Position numbers and translations under genes: made by a program
Notes under the pieces: model-generated
What the model saw: the letters and a program-made list of their open reading frames with translations, nothing else
Databases searched by the model: none
What the model was told of the DNA's origin: nothing
DNA from: Turritopsis dohrnii
Taxonomy: Eukaryota; Cnidaria; Hydrozoa; Anthoathecata; Oceaniidae
Reading direction: 5' to 3'
DNA: 64,000 nucleotides
Assembly: GCA_027922465.2 (NCBI GenBank)
Contig: BQMF02000418.1
Span: 248,001 to 312,000, forward strand
Part shown: positions 1 through 11,163 of the stretch, in pieces
Layout: every line of letters begins with the position of its first letter
Numbering within the stretch: position 1 is the stretch's first letter

Positions 1-418
1 ACCACGTAGTTTACGAAATTTAATCATTAGAAGTTAAACATTAATAGTTTACTTATTATTTTTGTAAGTAGTACGAACAAGAACGTTTGGAAGGAACATT
101 TTTGAAACAGCTTACAAATGATTTTGTTTCAGATACAATAACCAGGGTGTGATTAATACGACTTCATAAATACCGAAGTAAAAGCAGCTTCAAAAAACTA
201 AGCATCAAATATTACCTCATAACTCTTGTTATAATGAAAAGGAATTTTTTGTCCTCATTGTTTGACTGAGGTAACGCAGATAGTAGATCCAATTAAATGT
301 TTTACCCCGTCAGGAAATTGAATATTACATATTCGAAAATCGAATATCCTTGGTAGAAGAAAATCAGCTAGCTCGGCAATTTGACAAATTCATGCATAAA
401 TGATGTTCCGTATTATAT

Positions 419-494
419 GAAGCGAGTCAACCCCTAATGCGGGTTAGCTCCCTTTTTTTCCAACCCAGATTGCGTTGATTTGACTCGCCTCATG
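419..494. mobile_element. Short hairpin MITE with 8-bp target duplication
   Basis: The 76-bp segment is flanked on both sides by TATTATAT (411-418 and 495-502), which I read as an 8-bp target-site duplication. Its two ends carry GCGAGTCA and the inverse TGACTCGC, so it folds on itself, with a pyrimidine run in the loop. The ends do not match in the outermost few bases. An 8-bp duplication is usual for hAT-type elements, but there is no coding sequence to confirm a superfamily. A related half, CGAGTCAACCC, lies near 858. Confidence 0.55.
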
Positions 495-939
495 TATTAT
501 ATTTTTTAAAACAATCGAAAATCATCGTTATAACTGTAGCAAATGTTTATTCACTATTGTTTAGTTCTTCCTTCTTTAAACCAATCAGATCGTTTTTTTC
601 GAATGCAACGTACACAAGTTAACATATTTTGGATCACTTGATTCCTATGAAGCACGTAAGTACCGTGTATTTGAATCCACCGTCCATTAAATATCATAAT
701 ATTTGAAAATATCTACTCCAAAAGCATTTGGTTACGCTTTGTATCCACTGTTTTTAAAATTTTGGCGCTTTCACGACCCGGGACCGTCCCGAGTTGAATT
801 TTTGTCATATAATATGCAAAACTTTATCAGTTTCAATCCTGCATGACGGAACAGAAACGAGTCAACCCACCTTATAGTGAGGCTCAAGGTAAAAGCCAAC
901 AAAATACGCATTTTTAAAAACGAATTTTAGACCTTTAAA

Positions 940-1058
940 AGATTAGATTTTCTAAGATATCTTAAAGAGCTCTTAAAAGCGATTAAGAATGGATGTCGTT
1001 CTAAAGACGTAATATGGACTTGATTTAGACGTCTAAAAGACGTCTTGTGCCGACTGGG
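940..1058. mobile_element. Right end of a GACGTC-array DNA element
   Basis: The stretch ends in GTGCCGACTGGG at 1058 and contains several GACGTC, AGACGTC and related palindromic hexamers just inside that end. Read inward from 1058 it begins CCCAGTCGGCACAAGACGTC. The same type of terminus, CCCAGCGGACACAAGACGTC, breaks a LINE at 58425. No partner end was found in 1-1000, so the element is either truncated or extends off the left edge. Its superfamily is not identified. Confidence 0.55.
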
Positions 1059-1439
1059 TTGTTCGTTGCGTACTCGAGACTATTTGTAATCACGATCAAT
1101 TAAATAACGTGATATTTTGAACATATTAAGAAGATTTCCACGACTTTTATCGAACGGAGCATTTCTATAATAAACGATAGCTTTGGGTTTCACTGCTGTC
1201 CACCACACTTCTACATTCTTAGTTTCATGCAGCTGTTAAAAAGTTCTGAAATTTTGTGTTCACAGACCAATCCTTAAGTTTCAGCATATTTTCAGCATAT
1301 TTTCTCCAATGAATTTTGGACTCTAAAAAACATAGTGCATCAGAAACACATGAAACAATTTAAATATGATGTATGTACATGAGCAGTGTATATGATTTAT
1401 TATCATTTTACTTTAGTCATATCCAAGTAATAGATTTAC

Positions 1440-4400
1440 CCTGTAACTCTTGCACATGTCTGGTATAATCCAGCCTGGTATTCTTTCAAACACGTTAGTC
1501 AACAAGAACATCATCATTAAGTTCTTATGAATGATAATCTTTCTTGTGTTTCTGATTCTGAAAATAAAAACCATATGGAAATTGAATATCCCATTAATTG
1601 TGCAGTAATAAACATTGACAACATGCACAGTGCCCAATAAGAACTGAATTTAAGACTTACTTCAGAACTTGGAAGAGGATTAATCCGAACAGCAGACAGA
1701 TGATAGAAAAGCAACCAATAATGTTCTCTACATTCACAATGATTTTGCCATGGTATTCTTCAAAAGTCTCAGTTATTCGTTTTACTTGAAATTCTGAGTT
1801 CTAAATATAGCAACTTGTAACTAGTAATTATGTTTTTCTAATAGAATCTGAACCGAGTACAAAAATAAAACGGTAAATTGACCCTGCTAGATAATGTTGA
1901 GCTGAAATTCATATGGTGTCTTACCTTGATTCAAATGTTGCTTGAAGAAGCAGCATTGTAATGCATTATGATTACGTTTTGCCTTACTTCTAATACTATC
2001 TTATCAGACGAAGTTACAATTTATTTACCTGTCGATCTGCTGTTGCATTCCCAAAGGTTTCTGAATGATTACGCTGAGATGCCTAGGTTTTAAAAGAGCT
2101 GACTGACTTGCTTGGACATATGTAGTAGTTACACCCTACACACTTATATGAGAAATACTGTAGATGATGGAGAAATATGGCAAATGTTGCATGATCATTA
2201 TAAATTCACATTCTGTCAGGTAGTTTGAAAATTATTATAGGGGTAATTCGTTGTTATGATAAGAGATCAAAAGTACTTATAATAAACTAAATCCAATTTC
2301 TTTCAAATATTCCTGACATTTCTGAAATATATCCAAATGTGTCACTTACGTTAAGAAATATTTCATCAAGTGCATGCTCTGATGTTGTTATTAATGACTT
2401 ATACACAAGTACTGGAAGAGATACTGCAGTATCATTATAGGTATCACCTTCCCTAAAAATATATTAACCGAACACAAGAACCACCCTGTCAAATAGGCAA
2501 GGTAGAAGAAAACAGAGTATAAATCATATGAAAATAATGCACCTACGTGATATTAAGTTCTTCTAACTCTTTTACTTTATATTGGATGAATGGCCTTAGC
2601 AATTTCTAGACAGATACAATTCAATGGACACATATTACCGAAGTCTGATGTATTTCTTTTTCAATTCTGCATGTTATTATTACTATATCAGGCGTTTTCA
2701 TTTCTTATTATGATTCTTATTGCTAACCTACTATTGAGTTTTAAATTACCAGAGTCTGAAATCAAAGAAATTGTTGATATTTCATATCAAATAGCAATGA
2801 AAATTAAGAGCAACCAAATGTCAACGTTATACATTTTTAAAAATAATGTTACTTCTCATATAGTAAGGATAAAATAGGAACAACTTAAGACGAAAGAGGA
2901 TTGAAAAATCAGAAACGCCAGGTCTCAGGTTGAATGCGATTGTTTTCTCATTCAACTGTGTAATTAAAGATTGTCAAGATAAAACTCACAGTCCTTGCGT
3001 TTTCACAACTATTTTCTCGCAACACTGTCTTTGCGCTCTAAGAATTGAAAATGACATTGACTTGAAACGTTCAAATTATATACACTATTTTTTTTTACTT
3101 TGCCCGTGCACAACAGGAAATCATTGATCTTTCAAATGATGGTAACTGGAGTTTAATTATATAAAGCAAAATTAAATGAGGTTATGAATTCCCGAGTTAC
3201 AACACCAAGTTACGAAACCGAGTTGCGCATTTTGACGTCATAAACTGAGTTAGTAACTAATTCGAAAAGTTTTCTTTGTATTATTTTTTTCGAGTTACTA
3301 ACTTGGAAATTTTTAAATTTTAATTTTTCTCGAGTTATTAACTCGGAAAAAATAATACAAGGAAAAGTTTTCGAGTAACTCGAGAAAAACAAAAAATTGA
3401 CAATTTTCGAATTACTAACTCGGTTTACCACGTCATAATGCGTAACTCAGTTTTGTAACTCGGTCTTCTAACTTGGGAATTCCGCACCTCAAATTAAATA
3501 CAATGTAAATAAACTTAAATGTTTTCCTCCTCGTTAACGGGAAGCAAAGTGATCTTTGCACTTATCTTCAACTACGTACGGCTTATATTAAAATATCGAT
3601 TATACATAAAGAGCATAGCTCCTATAAACATTTCCTTACCCAAACTAGGAGCCATTTTATTAACACCGGAGGATTGTTTGGGATTTCCTGAAACAGCATA
3701 TTCATGAATTCATACAAAAACCTATTGTCAATGTAGAGCATATACATTAGGTGGAATGTAACGTTTTTCAATAACTCTTGATCTTGTTTACTTCTTTCGT
3801 AAATCTGAAACAAATAAACAAAGTATAAATAAAATGTTATGGGGTAGTTGAAATGGACTTTTTCATATCCCATTGTGCTTAATATTCTTAAAATAAAAAA
3901 AGCATTTAGTCAAACAAGGTTACATCTTCATGATCGATAAAGACCTTTGAGTTGAACTAACTTTTGTACTTGCTGAATGTGAATAAGGACTATACCTTCA
4001 GAAGCTGATGACGAGCATCTAAGTCAATACAGCTACAGATGTCATCATAGCTGAACTCTGTTTCTCCTTCTTCGTTCATGATACACTTGCTGTGGATTAT
4101 TCCTTCAGAAAGAAGCGGGATTTTTCTTATAGTAAGATAACAAAATATGTGGTAACCAGGTTTGTTATAAGTGTGTAACTATTGATAAAGAAAGCTTTTT
4201 TATTGGCATATTGGACACTCATCAAGATTAATCGTGCAAAGGTTTTTATGTTTGTATACATGATGGTACCTGTGTAGTTTTTATATGGAAACCTCTCACA
4301 ACTTGTGATGAAGGTGTGATTAACGGCTGTGTAAAGTCGTACGAACTTTAAAGGCGAGATATCCGCGCGACAATAATCTAAATACGAGAACTAGGACGAG

Positions 4401-5610
4401 TACTGAACTCATAAAAGCAGTAAAGTGTTTTTTGAGTTTTTTTGATTTCTTACAAGTTGAACAATTTTGTTCATCTGACTGATCAGCACAATCTATCTGA
4501 GTATCACAAACTCGATCGCTCAAGGTATACTCGCCACTTCTACATTGATGCAATGTAGAGTTGTATTTCTTCATATATCTCTGCAACTCTAAATCGAAAT
4601 GGAATTATATTGCAGCAGATTTTGATGTGGAAAGTGACACAAAGTTTAAGAAGTATCGCACCTGTAGAGTAGTTGCTTTTAAGCTGATTATCACCCACTG
4701 CAAATTGGATTAGTATCACAACATGCCAAAGTCTTACAAAAAATTGACGTTCTCATGTCGTTTCAATCTAAGAGAAACAAAGATAAAGTAATATCAAAAT
4801 ATTGTGCTTTTTGTTTCTCAATTTAACTCTAACTTCTTGAGATACTGTTGAAAACAACTTTAGGTAAAATCTTAAACGATTGATGCACGATCAATTTTAG
4901 TAAATCGAATTTCATTGTACTTGACTTTTTGATGCTATGGTTTCGTTTAAAATAAATTTTTTGTTTTGATCGCTTATAAAATTGTAAATCCAAGAGAAAC
5001 CTTGAAACATTGATTTTGCTGCAAATTTAAAGAAAATAACTGGTAATGTTGGTTTTCCTAAATTTCTCTCCGTTAAAAACATGTCCAACTTTGAATGTCG
5101 AAATCTACATGTCCAATATAATGATTTGAATCGAGAAATCTGATATTGTAACGTTAAATTTGTGTGTGTAGTTATGTACTTTGAATTAGCTGTCTTTAGT
5201 ACTTTTAAATATTTATATATTTTGGATACGCGAAACACACAAAACAAATTGTGGAATGAATCTTTGATGAAATTAGTAAAGTATTATGGTGCCCTTTCTG
5301 TTGAAGTAACACATCTTCCGAAATATGTTTGATTATTATTTTTATTTTACTTCAATCCTGCAAATTAATGCTATCTGGAACGGTTAAGCAACTAGGAAAT
5401 ATTGATTTTGTGACCAGCAGAGCGGAATTTTACTTTATCCAATTAAACATTTTTGTGCTTTCCATAACTTGGAAAGAGACTTTGACTAGAACATATTGAC
5501 TATAACATAAAGAAGGTTTACTCTATTACCTCTACCGAAGATGCCATGAAAAACAAGCCAATGTATTCGCAAATAAGTCCTTGGACTAACACATAAACTT
5601 TAGTTTCCAT
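1440..5610 (-). CDS. LDLa-containing class B-type 7-TM receptor, multi-exon, partial
   Basis: Ten exons can be read on the minus strand: 5610-5530 (ATG, signal-peptide-like), 4697-4662, 4588-4454, 4326-4270, 4102-3996, 3804-3640, 2452-2350, 2073-2029, 1800-1661 and 1557-1440. Nearly all have strong AG/GT signals, such as GTAAGA at 4453, GTAAGG at 3639 and GTAAGT at 1660. Phases agree across most junctions. Two junctions do not fit (5530 to 4697, and 3640 to 2452), so at least one exon is missing from each. Exon 4588-4454 encodes an LDL-receptor class A module ending CDTQIDCADQSDEQNC, with the calcium-binding D-x-x-D-C-x-D-x-S-D-E pattern. Exon 1800-1661 carries TM1 (IIGCFSIICLLFGLILF). Exon 1557-1440 continues with R-x-x-R-x-I-I-x-H-x-N-L and TM2, the intracellular-loop-1 signature of class B/adhesion receptors. 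TM3-TM7 should lie beyond position 1. It is probably a surface receptor; the ligand is unknown. Confidence 0.75.
3178..3490. mobile_element. MITE with long inverted ends and 9-bp target duplication
   Basis: A 313-bp foldback element lies between perfect direct copies of AAATTAAAT (3169-3177 and 3491-3499). Its ends begin GAGGTTATGAATTCCCGAG and close with the inverse pattern CTTGGGAATTCCGCACCTC. Similarity between the arms continues for about 55-60 bp and includes TGACGTCA. The core is rich in CGAGTTA/TAACTCG repeats. No transposase is present. The duplication length of 8-9 bp is compatible with hAT or Mutator-like machinery. It sits in an intron of the minus-strand receptor gene. Confidence 0.85.
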
Positions 5611-7847
5611 GATAGTTTGTAAAAGAGGAAACTGCAGATTGCTATTGCCATGAACCTTCCTTTTTCATGTTAAAAGCTGGTATTTTTAATTATTTTTACA
5701 AGTTTAAGCACCATTGCTATCTATCTTCTAGTGTTGCAGTATTTTGACTTTTGATCTTTTTTTATATATTTTGTCCATGATAATTCATTTACATTGATGT
5801 ACTATCTTTCACACAGGTAACACACTGACAGCAGTTTTTCAAAACTGAAGTGTCTCCACTCACCTGTATCAATATTTTGAATAAGTAAACTGGTAAGTAC
5901 TAAATTAGATTATATTGAAAAAACTTACTCCAATTGATATTTATTCCAAATCAATATAGTAGTCTTCCTCAAAGAAAATGTGGAAACAACTTGAGAGGTC
6001 TGTAAATTGCTTCCTTTTCTCTCAGACAGTCAGCATCTGTTTACATCGATCACAATTTGTTTTCAAATTTTAATTTATGTTTGTATGTTGTTCCATTTAG
6101 ATGCTAAAAAGACTTAAAATATAACTTGAAAGATCTTATTAAATTATTGATATCTAAAGGAAAGGAAAGCTAGATTACTTAAAACAAGACTTGAAATGCT
6201 TTTATTCTTGCTTTTATAGATATTTGATTTTCATTCTTTCTTACAATGACACCGCAAAAAGACACAAACGAATTTCCTATTTGTTTTTGGCAGCTGAAAG
6301 TAAACATGATGTTTCATTTAACGATTCATTTTTATTTTTTTTACTTTTATGATTATTTATCCAGTACGTCCTCTTCGGTTCCTTAAAGTACCGTTATCAA
6401 TGACGGTCCTCCGAATGAGGTCCTAGATCATTTAAAGCTCTCATTTGGCAACAAAACTAGATATCACGCCCACTTTCTTGTTGAGTAGAGAAAAGTGGTT
6501 CACACTCTTCTGGTCACTGGTGCAACTCGGTAGGGTATTGGACCACTTGAACACAAAGGGAGCATTCGACCACAAGGCCACGAAAGCCTTTCATCAACGA
6601 TCAAAGTCGCTGATAATAAAATATTGATACCATGACGAAATAAGGAGATGGTAACTTAACTTAAATGGATTCCCAGGCAACATGTCTTGAAAATGCTGTT
6701 CATTTGTGCACATTTGGATGGCAGGATGTTATAATTTGAAGTAAAGAATCACAATATTTCATAGACAGGAATGTAAACTCTAGGGATTTTTTAGTTCATT
6801 GACATTTGCCTTCTTATCTAATCTTGCTTTAATCAGTATCTTTTACAGCATGGTAGAATAGGGGATTATGGAAATGAAATTACCAATGTCTTGCATGTAA
6901 TAATTTCTGACGCTATTCAGAAGTTCATGCAATTAGGCTATGTTTTTAGTCGACCATTAGAAGTTTAATAAGACCACTGTTTCATTTTTCAAATATGCAA
7001 ATATACAATTATACAAGGCGAAAGATCTCGAAAAGGCCTTTCTGATGATGTAAAAATTATTTTGAAATTTGAGATATTCATTTAAAAAAAACAGTTTTAA
7101 AATTTTCGTTTCCCACATACTGAAACACAAAACACAAAGCATCTTTCACAGCACAAAATGATATTAAGTTTGTGTTGATCTTTACTGATATCACAACGAT
7201 TAAATCATATAATTCATCTGATATACACGGTCAATCTTCCTAATTACGAACGGATTTAAAACAAAGATTTTACTCATGAAACTCCGTGATCCAAAACTTA
7301 CCTAAATCAGCACATGTACACCCGAAAGCAGTAGTTAGTATTAAGGATGTTACTGACAGAATAATTTGTCATTAAGGAAGGTCATTCTATAATTAGGGAA
7401 CATAAAAGTTAAAAACAGAACAACAACAAAACGTTAGTCATTAAAAAATCGCTTATACTGGGCTAAATGATCAACATATTTACTTGATTTGGCTAATAAA
7501 ACTGCATTCCTAAGAACTTTACAAATAAATAAGTTTCAACAGTTGTAGAAAAATCAAACATAATTGATGCAGAGCAGACCGATATTGTTGATGAGTTAGG
7601 AAGGGAACTGAGCTGTACGTATTCGGAACTTAAAAGCATTACAGCCCACACATGATACAAACGAAAATCTTTTGTAATTAGAAGGGCTTAAATGCCATTA
7701 GACATTTTCCCCTAAAAACAAAAGCATAACTTTCTCACCAATGATGTGTGTTTCACACTCAGTTTACAAAACATGGAGAACTTCCTTTTATTAAGGGCTC
7801 AGCGTACGCTTTACTCACATATGCATTGTATAACGTTTTCCGTTATT
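5611..7847. other. Non-coding stretch upstream of the receptor gene
   Basis: I see no supportable gene here. A pyrimidine-rich possible splice site and short open frames occur, but none has a recognisable domain. One minus-strand stretch near 7300-7360 ends in a good donor (GTAAGT) after a hydrophobic run, but it has no in-frame ATG, so it is not called. Confidence 0.4.
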
Positions 7848-7915
7848 TCTTTTTACGGTAGCAGCGAAAGCGAATACCGTATTAAAACACCCTTGGACTA
7901 CTACTACTACTCCTC
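7848..7915 (+). repeat. Truncated copy of the CGGTAGCAGCGAAAG repeat family
   Basis: About 68 bp starting TTACGGTAGCAGCGAAAG and ending in a CTACTACTACTACTCCTCC run matches the start of the element at 31137 almost base for base. Homology stops at the CTCCTCC run. It is therefore a short, truncated copy of that family. Confidence 0.75.
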
Positions 7916-8170
7916 CTTTAAATGCACTGTTTGTAAACCCTTCGTGCTTATATTAGTCAAGCACTTAAGAATAATGTCCTTTACGGGATTTTCCACACAA
8001 AAATTTGATTCTCATAATCTTACTTTGGGGGAGGAGAAAGTATTTGACAAAGTTCTTTTGTTACAATAAGTAACGTAAACTTAATCAGGTAGGTATAATT
8101 GAGCAAAGAAGACTCAGGAGACTCAGCTCTTATTGTAGGAATAAATTCGTACAATACACGTAATACTTAC

Positions 8171-8585
8171 TCGAAGTTATCTTTTCTCTTTTTGAGGATT
8201 TTTGCAATTACTCGTTTAGCAGCATCTGTAAAGAAAGAAAAAAAAAGCTAATCATGTCTGTTATCCAAGTACTTACTTTATCATGTAACGGCATTTTTAA
8301 AATACGTTTTTCGGAATGAGAAACATTTTGAAATTGAATGTTCTTGATATTGTAAAAAATTACAGAAAATCCTTATCGTACGTAACACCCAATATTTAAC
8401 AGCATGTAAAGAAATTAATAATTTGTGGGACAAAGAAAGAAATCATCAAATCAAAGGTTTGTCTCTTATTATCTTACCATTGATTCTTCTGTCATTTATG
8501 GCTTCTTTGAAAGGCTTCCTATCATTAAAACTGGTTTTATCACGCACACAATCTTCTAATGTAGGCAATAGTGGCAAACATACGC
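8171..8585 (-). CDS. Two exons of an unidentified gene
   Basis: Minus-strand exon 8585-8478 is open for 35 codons (start VCLPLLPTLEDCVRDK, end AINDRRIN). It ends phase 1 at a GTAAGA donor. Exon 8225-8171 follows a TTCTTTACAG acceptor, supplies the two missing bases (Asp codon), reads AAKRVIAKILKKRKDNF, and ends phase 2 at a GTAAGT donor. The matching phases and strong junctions support real splicing. The product is basic and charged toward the end, with two cysteines near the start. I do not recognise the family. Flanking exons on both sides were not found. It may belong to a separate gene or be a remote 5' part of the receptor at 1-5610, though the ATG at 5610 argues against that. Confidence 0.5.
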
Positions 8586-11163
8586 CTTTCAGGAAAAACA
8601 AGTGTTTTAATAATGTTGTAATTTATCGTAATTCTCCTAGTATAGTTTTTTAAATACTAAGTAAATATAGTGCTTAGTAAATTGGAATAAATAAAAACAA
8701 TTACAAGAAAATCTAAATGTGCCTATTTAAAGCACAACTAGAAGCCATTAGGCTTGAACAATTTCCGCATCAGCCCTTGAGAAAATTTTTTTAGGCTTAT
8801 TTTAAAGATTTATCCATTCTTTTCTTGTTGGAAATAGTTGTGTTATGGGAATAGGTCTATCACAATTACCAAAATATGACTTATTGAATAAAATGATATT
8901 TGATAGAAGTGAACCAAAATCATTTGAAAAAGAAGCTGCATGATTGATATGTATATTAGTATATTTCTACTAAGACTGCATTTCACCGCTTTTGCTGAAG
9001 TTTATAAAATACACGAATGCGCACATAAAGACAAATGACACAACAAAACTTTGGAAGGGTCTGTTTATTACCATCCTGTTAAGCTTTGTTCTTTTCAAGC
9101 AGTATTATCATGGAGAGGTTTTGTATACCCAGTGATGTATTGTCTTTTAAATATGGATTCATGTCAAAAACGTATTACACTCCAAATTTTAACAGGTTTT
9201 TGCGATTATATACATTTCTATCCACATATATATTGCTTTGATAAATTTTCTATCAATGTGTTATGAATAGGTCTTACATAAACATTAGCCAACCAAAATC
9301 TCACTGTTCTCATCATCATCTAAAGTTTAATGACTCTATCCCAAACTAAGTCAATGTGCTTCCATCAAGTGGTTCGTAGTGAAAAAATCTTGATAATTTT
9401 CAACAGTGTTGTCATCTGTTCCAATAGGAATATAACACTAATCTGTCCCAACAGTCATAATATGACCGAGTATTGCACAATGACTAATAATTTGATACAC
9501 ACTGGAATTCCCCAAGGAAATCCCTTCTCTTTAATTTACTCAACTTAATCGCAACCACTTTTCAATTCATTATAACATATCGGAACCAAGAAAGCATTTT
9601 TTTGGACATAATCGTTCAGCAATATCTCGCACATGTTTATACTTTCCTTGTCAATTTATTAACAAAGTGAATTGATTTGTGCTATGACAGTTCCAGTTGT
9701 TTACTTTTTTCTCAATATATTCAAATTTCAGTGTAACATTTCTTTCAAATGAAATTAGTACGTTTCATGCATTTATTGGTTAGATGTATTTATCAGTAAT
9801 CTCGATACTACATACATTTCTTTGCTTGTGATCTGATGTTAAAAGTTTTCAGCACAGTTTTGTTTATTATGAAGCTTTCTTCTTCGTCTTTATCAATTTT
9901 GATTAGACAGTTTCATAATATCAGAATAGATTAACCTGCAGGTGCCAAGCTGTTGTTTGACTGACATTCTGCAATAGTAATATATATTGAAATATAATTG
10001 CACTAAACACTTCCTAATACCTGGACATTTCTCTCCTAAGATGCAACATTCAGATTTTTTTTCTGTTCATTCAACAGCTTAATCTTTTTGACTTTCAAAA
10101 TTCCATTTTCTTGTAACATCTAACTACTCGTTTTTCTTCTTCTTCTAATAGTTTTATTCGCGAATAAGACATCTTCGTCACTAGAAGCTTTTACATGTTA
10201 CTTAAATTAAGAAATACGATAGCGATTTATTTACAAGAGAACTTATTTATTTGTAAGAAGATATTTGCTGCGTTATAATTCTTAAGTTAATTACAGATGA
10301 TAAAGATCAATATTTTCGTCTGACAAATCGTCACCGTCAGATAATATGGTGAAAACCTTGTGAAATGTGTCTGGGTTAGTGAGGGTAAGGGTGCGGCATT
10401 TGCCTCATTTCTTCAAATACTTTTATAAGTGTTTTCACCGTACTGATGTAATGGTAACGATTAGTCAGATGAACATACTCATATTAGCAAATTCAAATTC
10501 AATGCAAATTCCCAATTTCTTCTCGTCTTCACAAGTCTAGAAAAGTTGATAATAAAAAGTTCTGAATTATCGCTGCTACCCAAAACGAATGATTGGATTG
10601 GATAAAATACCGAAAACCAATTATTGGATTGGATAAAAAACAAATGAAACACAATATTGATTGCTTTGATTCAAAGAAAAATTTCATGTAAGTTGCACTA
10701 CAGAGGCTTTGTAAAATGTAATACATTACATATTATGAAATGTTTTACTTTGAGAAATCCCCCAACATTCCTTTTTGTAACTTCTAACTGGATGTTTACC
10801 AAATAAATTCCTTGTTATGGTGAGTTTTTTCAACAATTTGTTTTGGGATCTACGAGGATATTGAAAATATTGAATATTGAAATTGAAATAATGATTTGTG
10901 ATACAGATATTCCTTTGATAAAACCAGTAAGTATTTTAAAAATAAAAAGTTTAAAAACATCTTTAAGAGTATCCACACGTTGAAGGTAAGCTCATCATAG
11001 CAGATCTGCGATTACACATATGCAATAAGTTTGTTCTAATAAGGCTTTAATGAATACAATTGTATTGAATTGAATTGAATTTACCTTTTCAATAATTCCA
11101 TCAATTACATTCATTGCCTTGTTCCGAACTATGCTAACTGTTACGTAATTTAACATGCCTTTT
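8586..11163. other. AT-rich stretch without a confident gene
   Basis: No recognisable domain is present. A possible minus-strand terminal exon (9437-9351, 28 codons, ending FFTTNHLMEAH) is discussed under findings. The rest is AT-rich sequence without clear repeats. Confidence 0.35.

Noticed and set aside
2590..2877. 95-codon plus-strand frame with hydrophobic stretches
   Set aside because: Lies opposite an intron of the minus-strand receptor, is AT-rich and has no splice or domain evidence.
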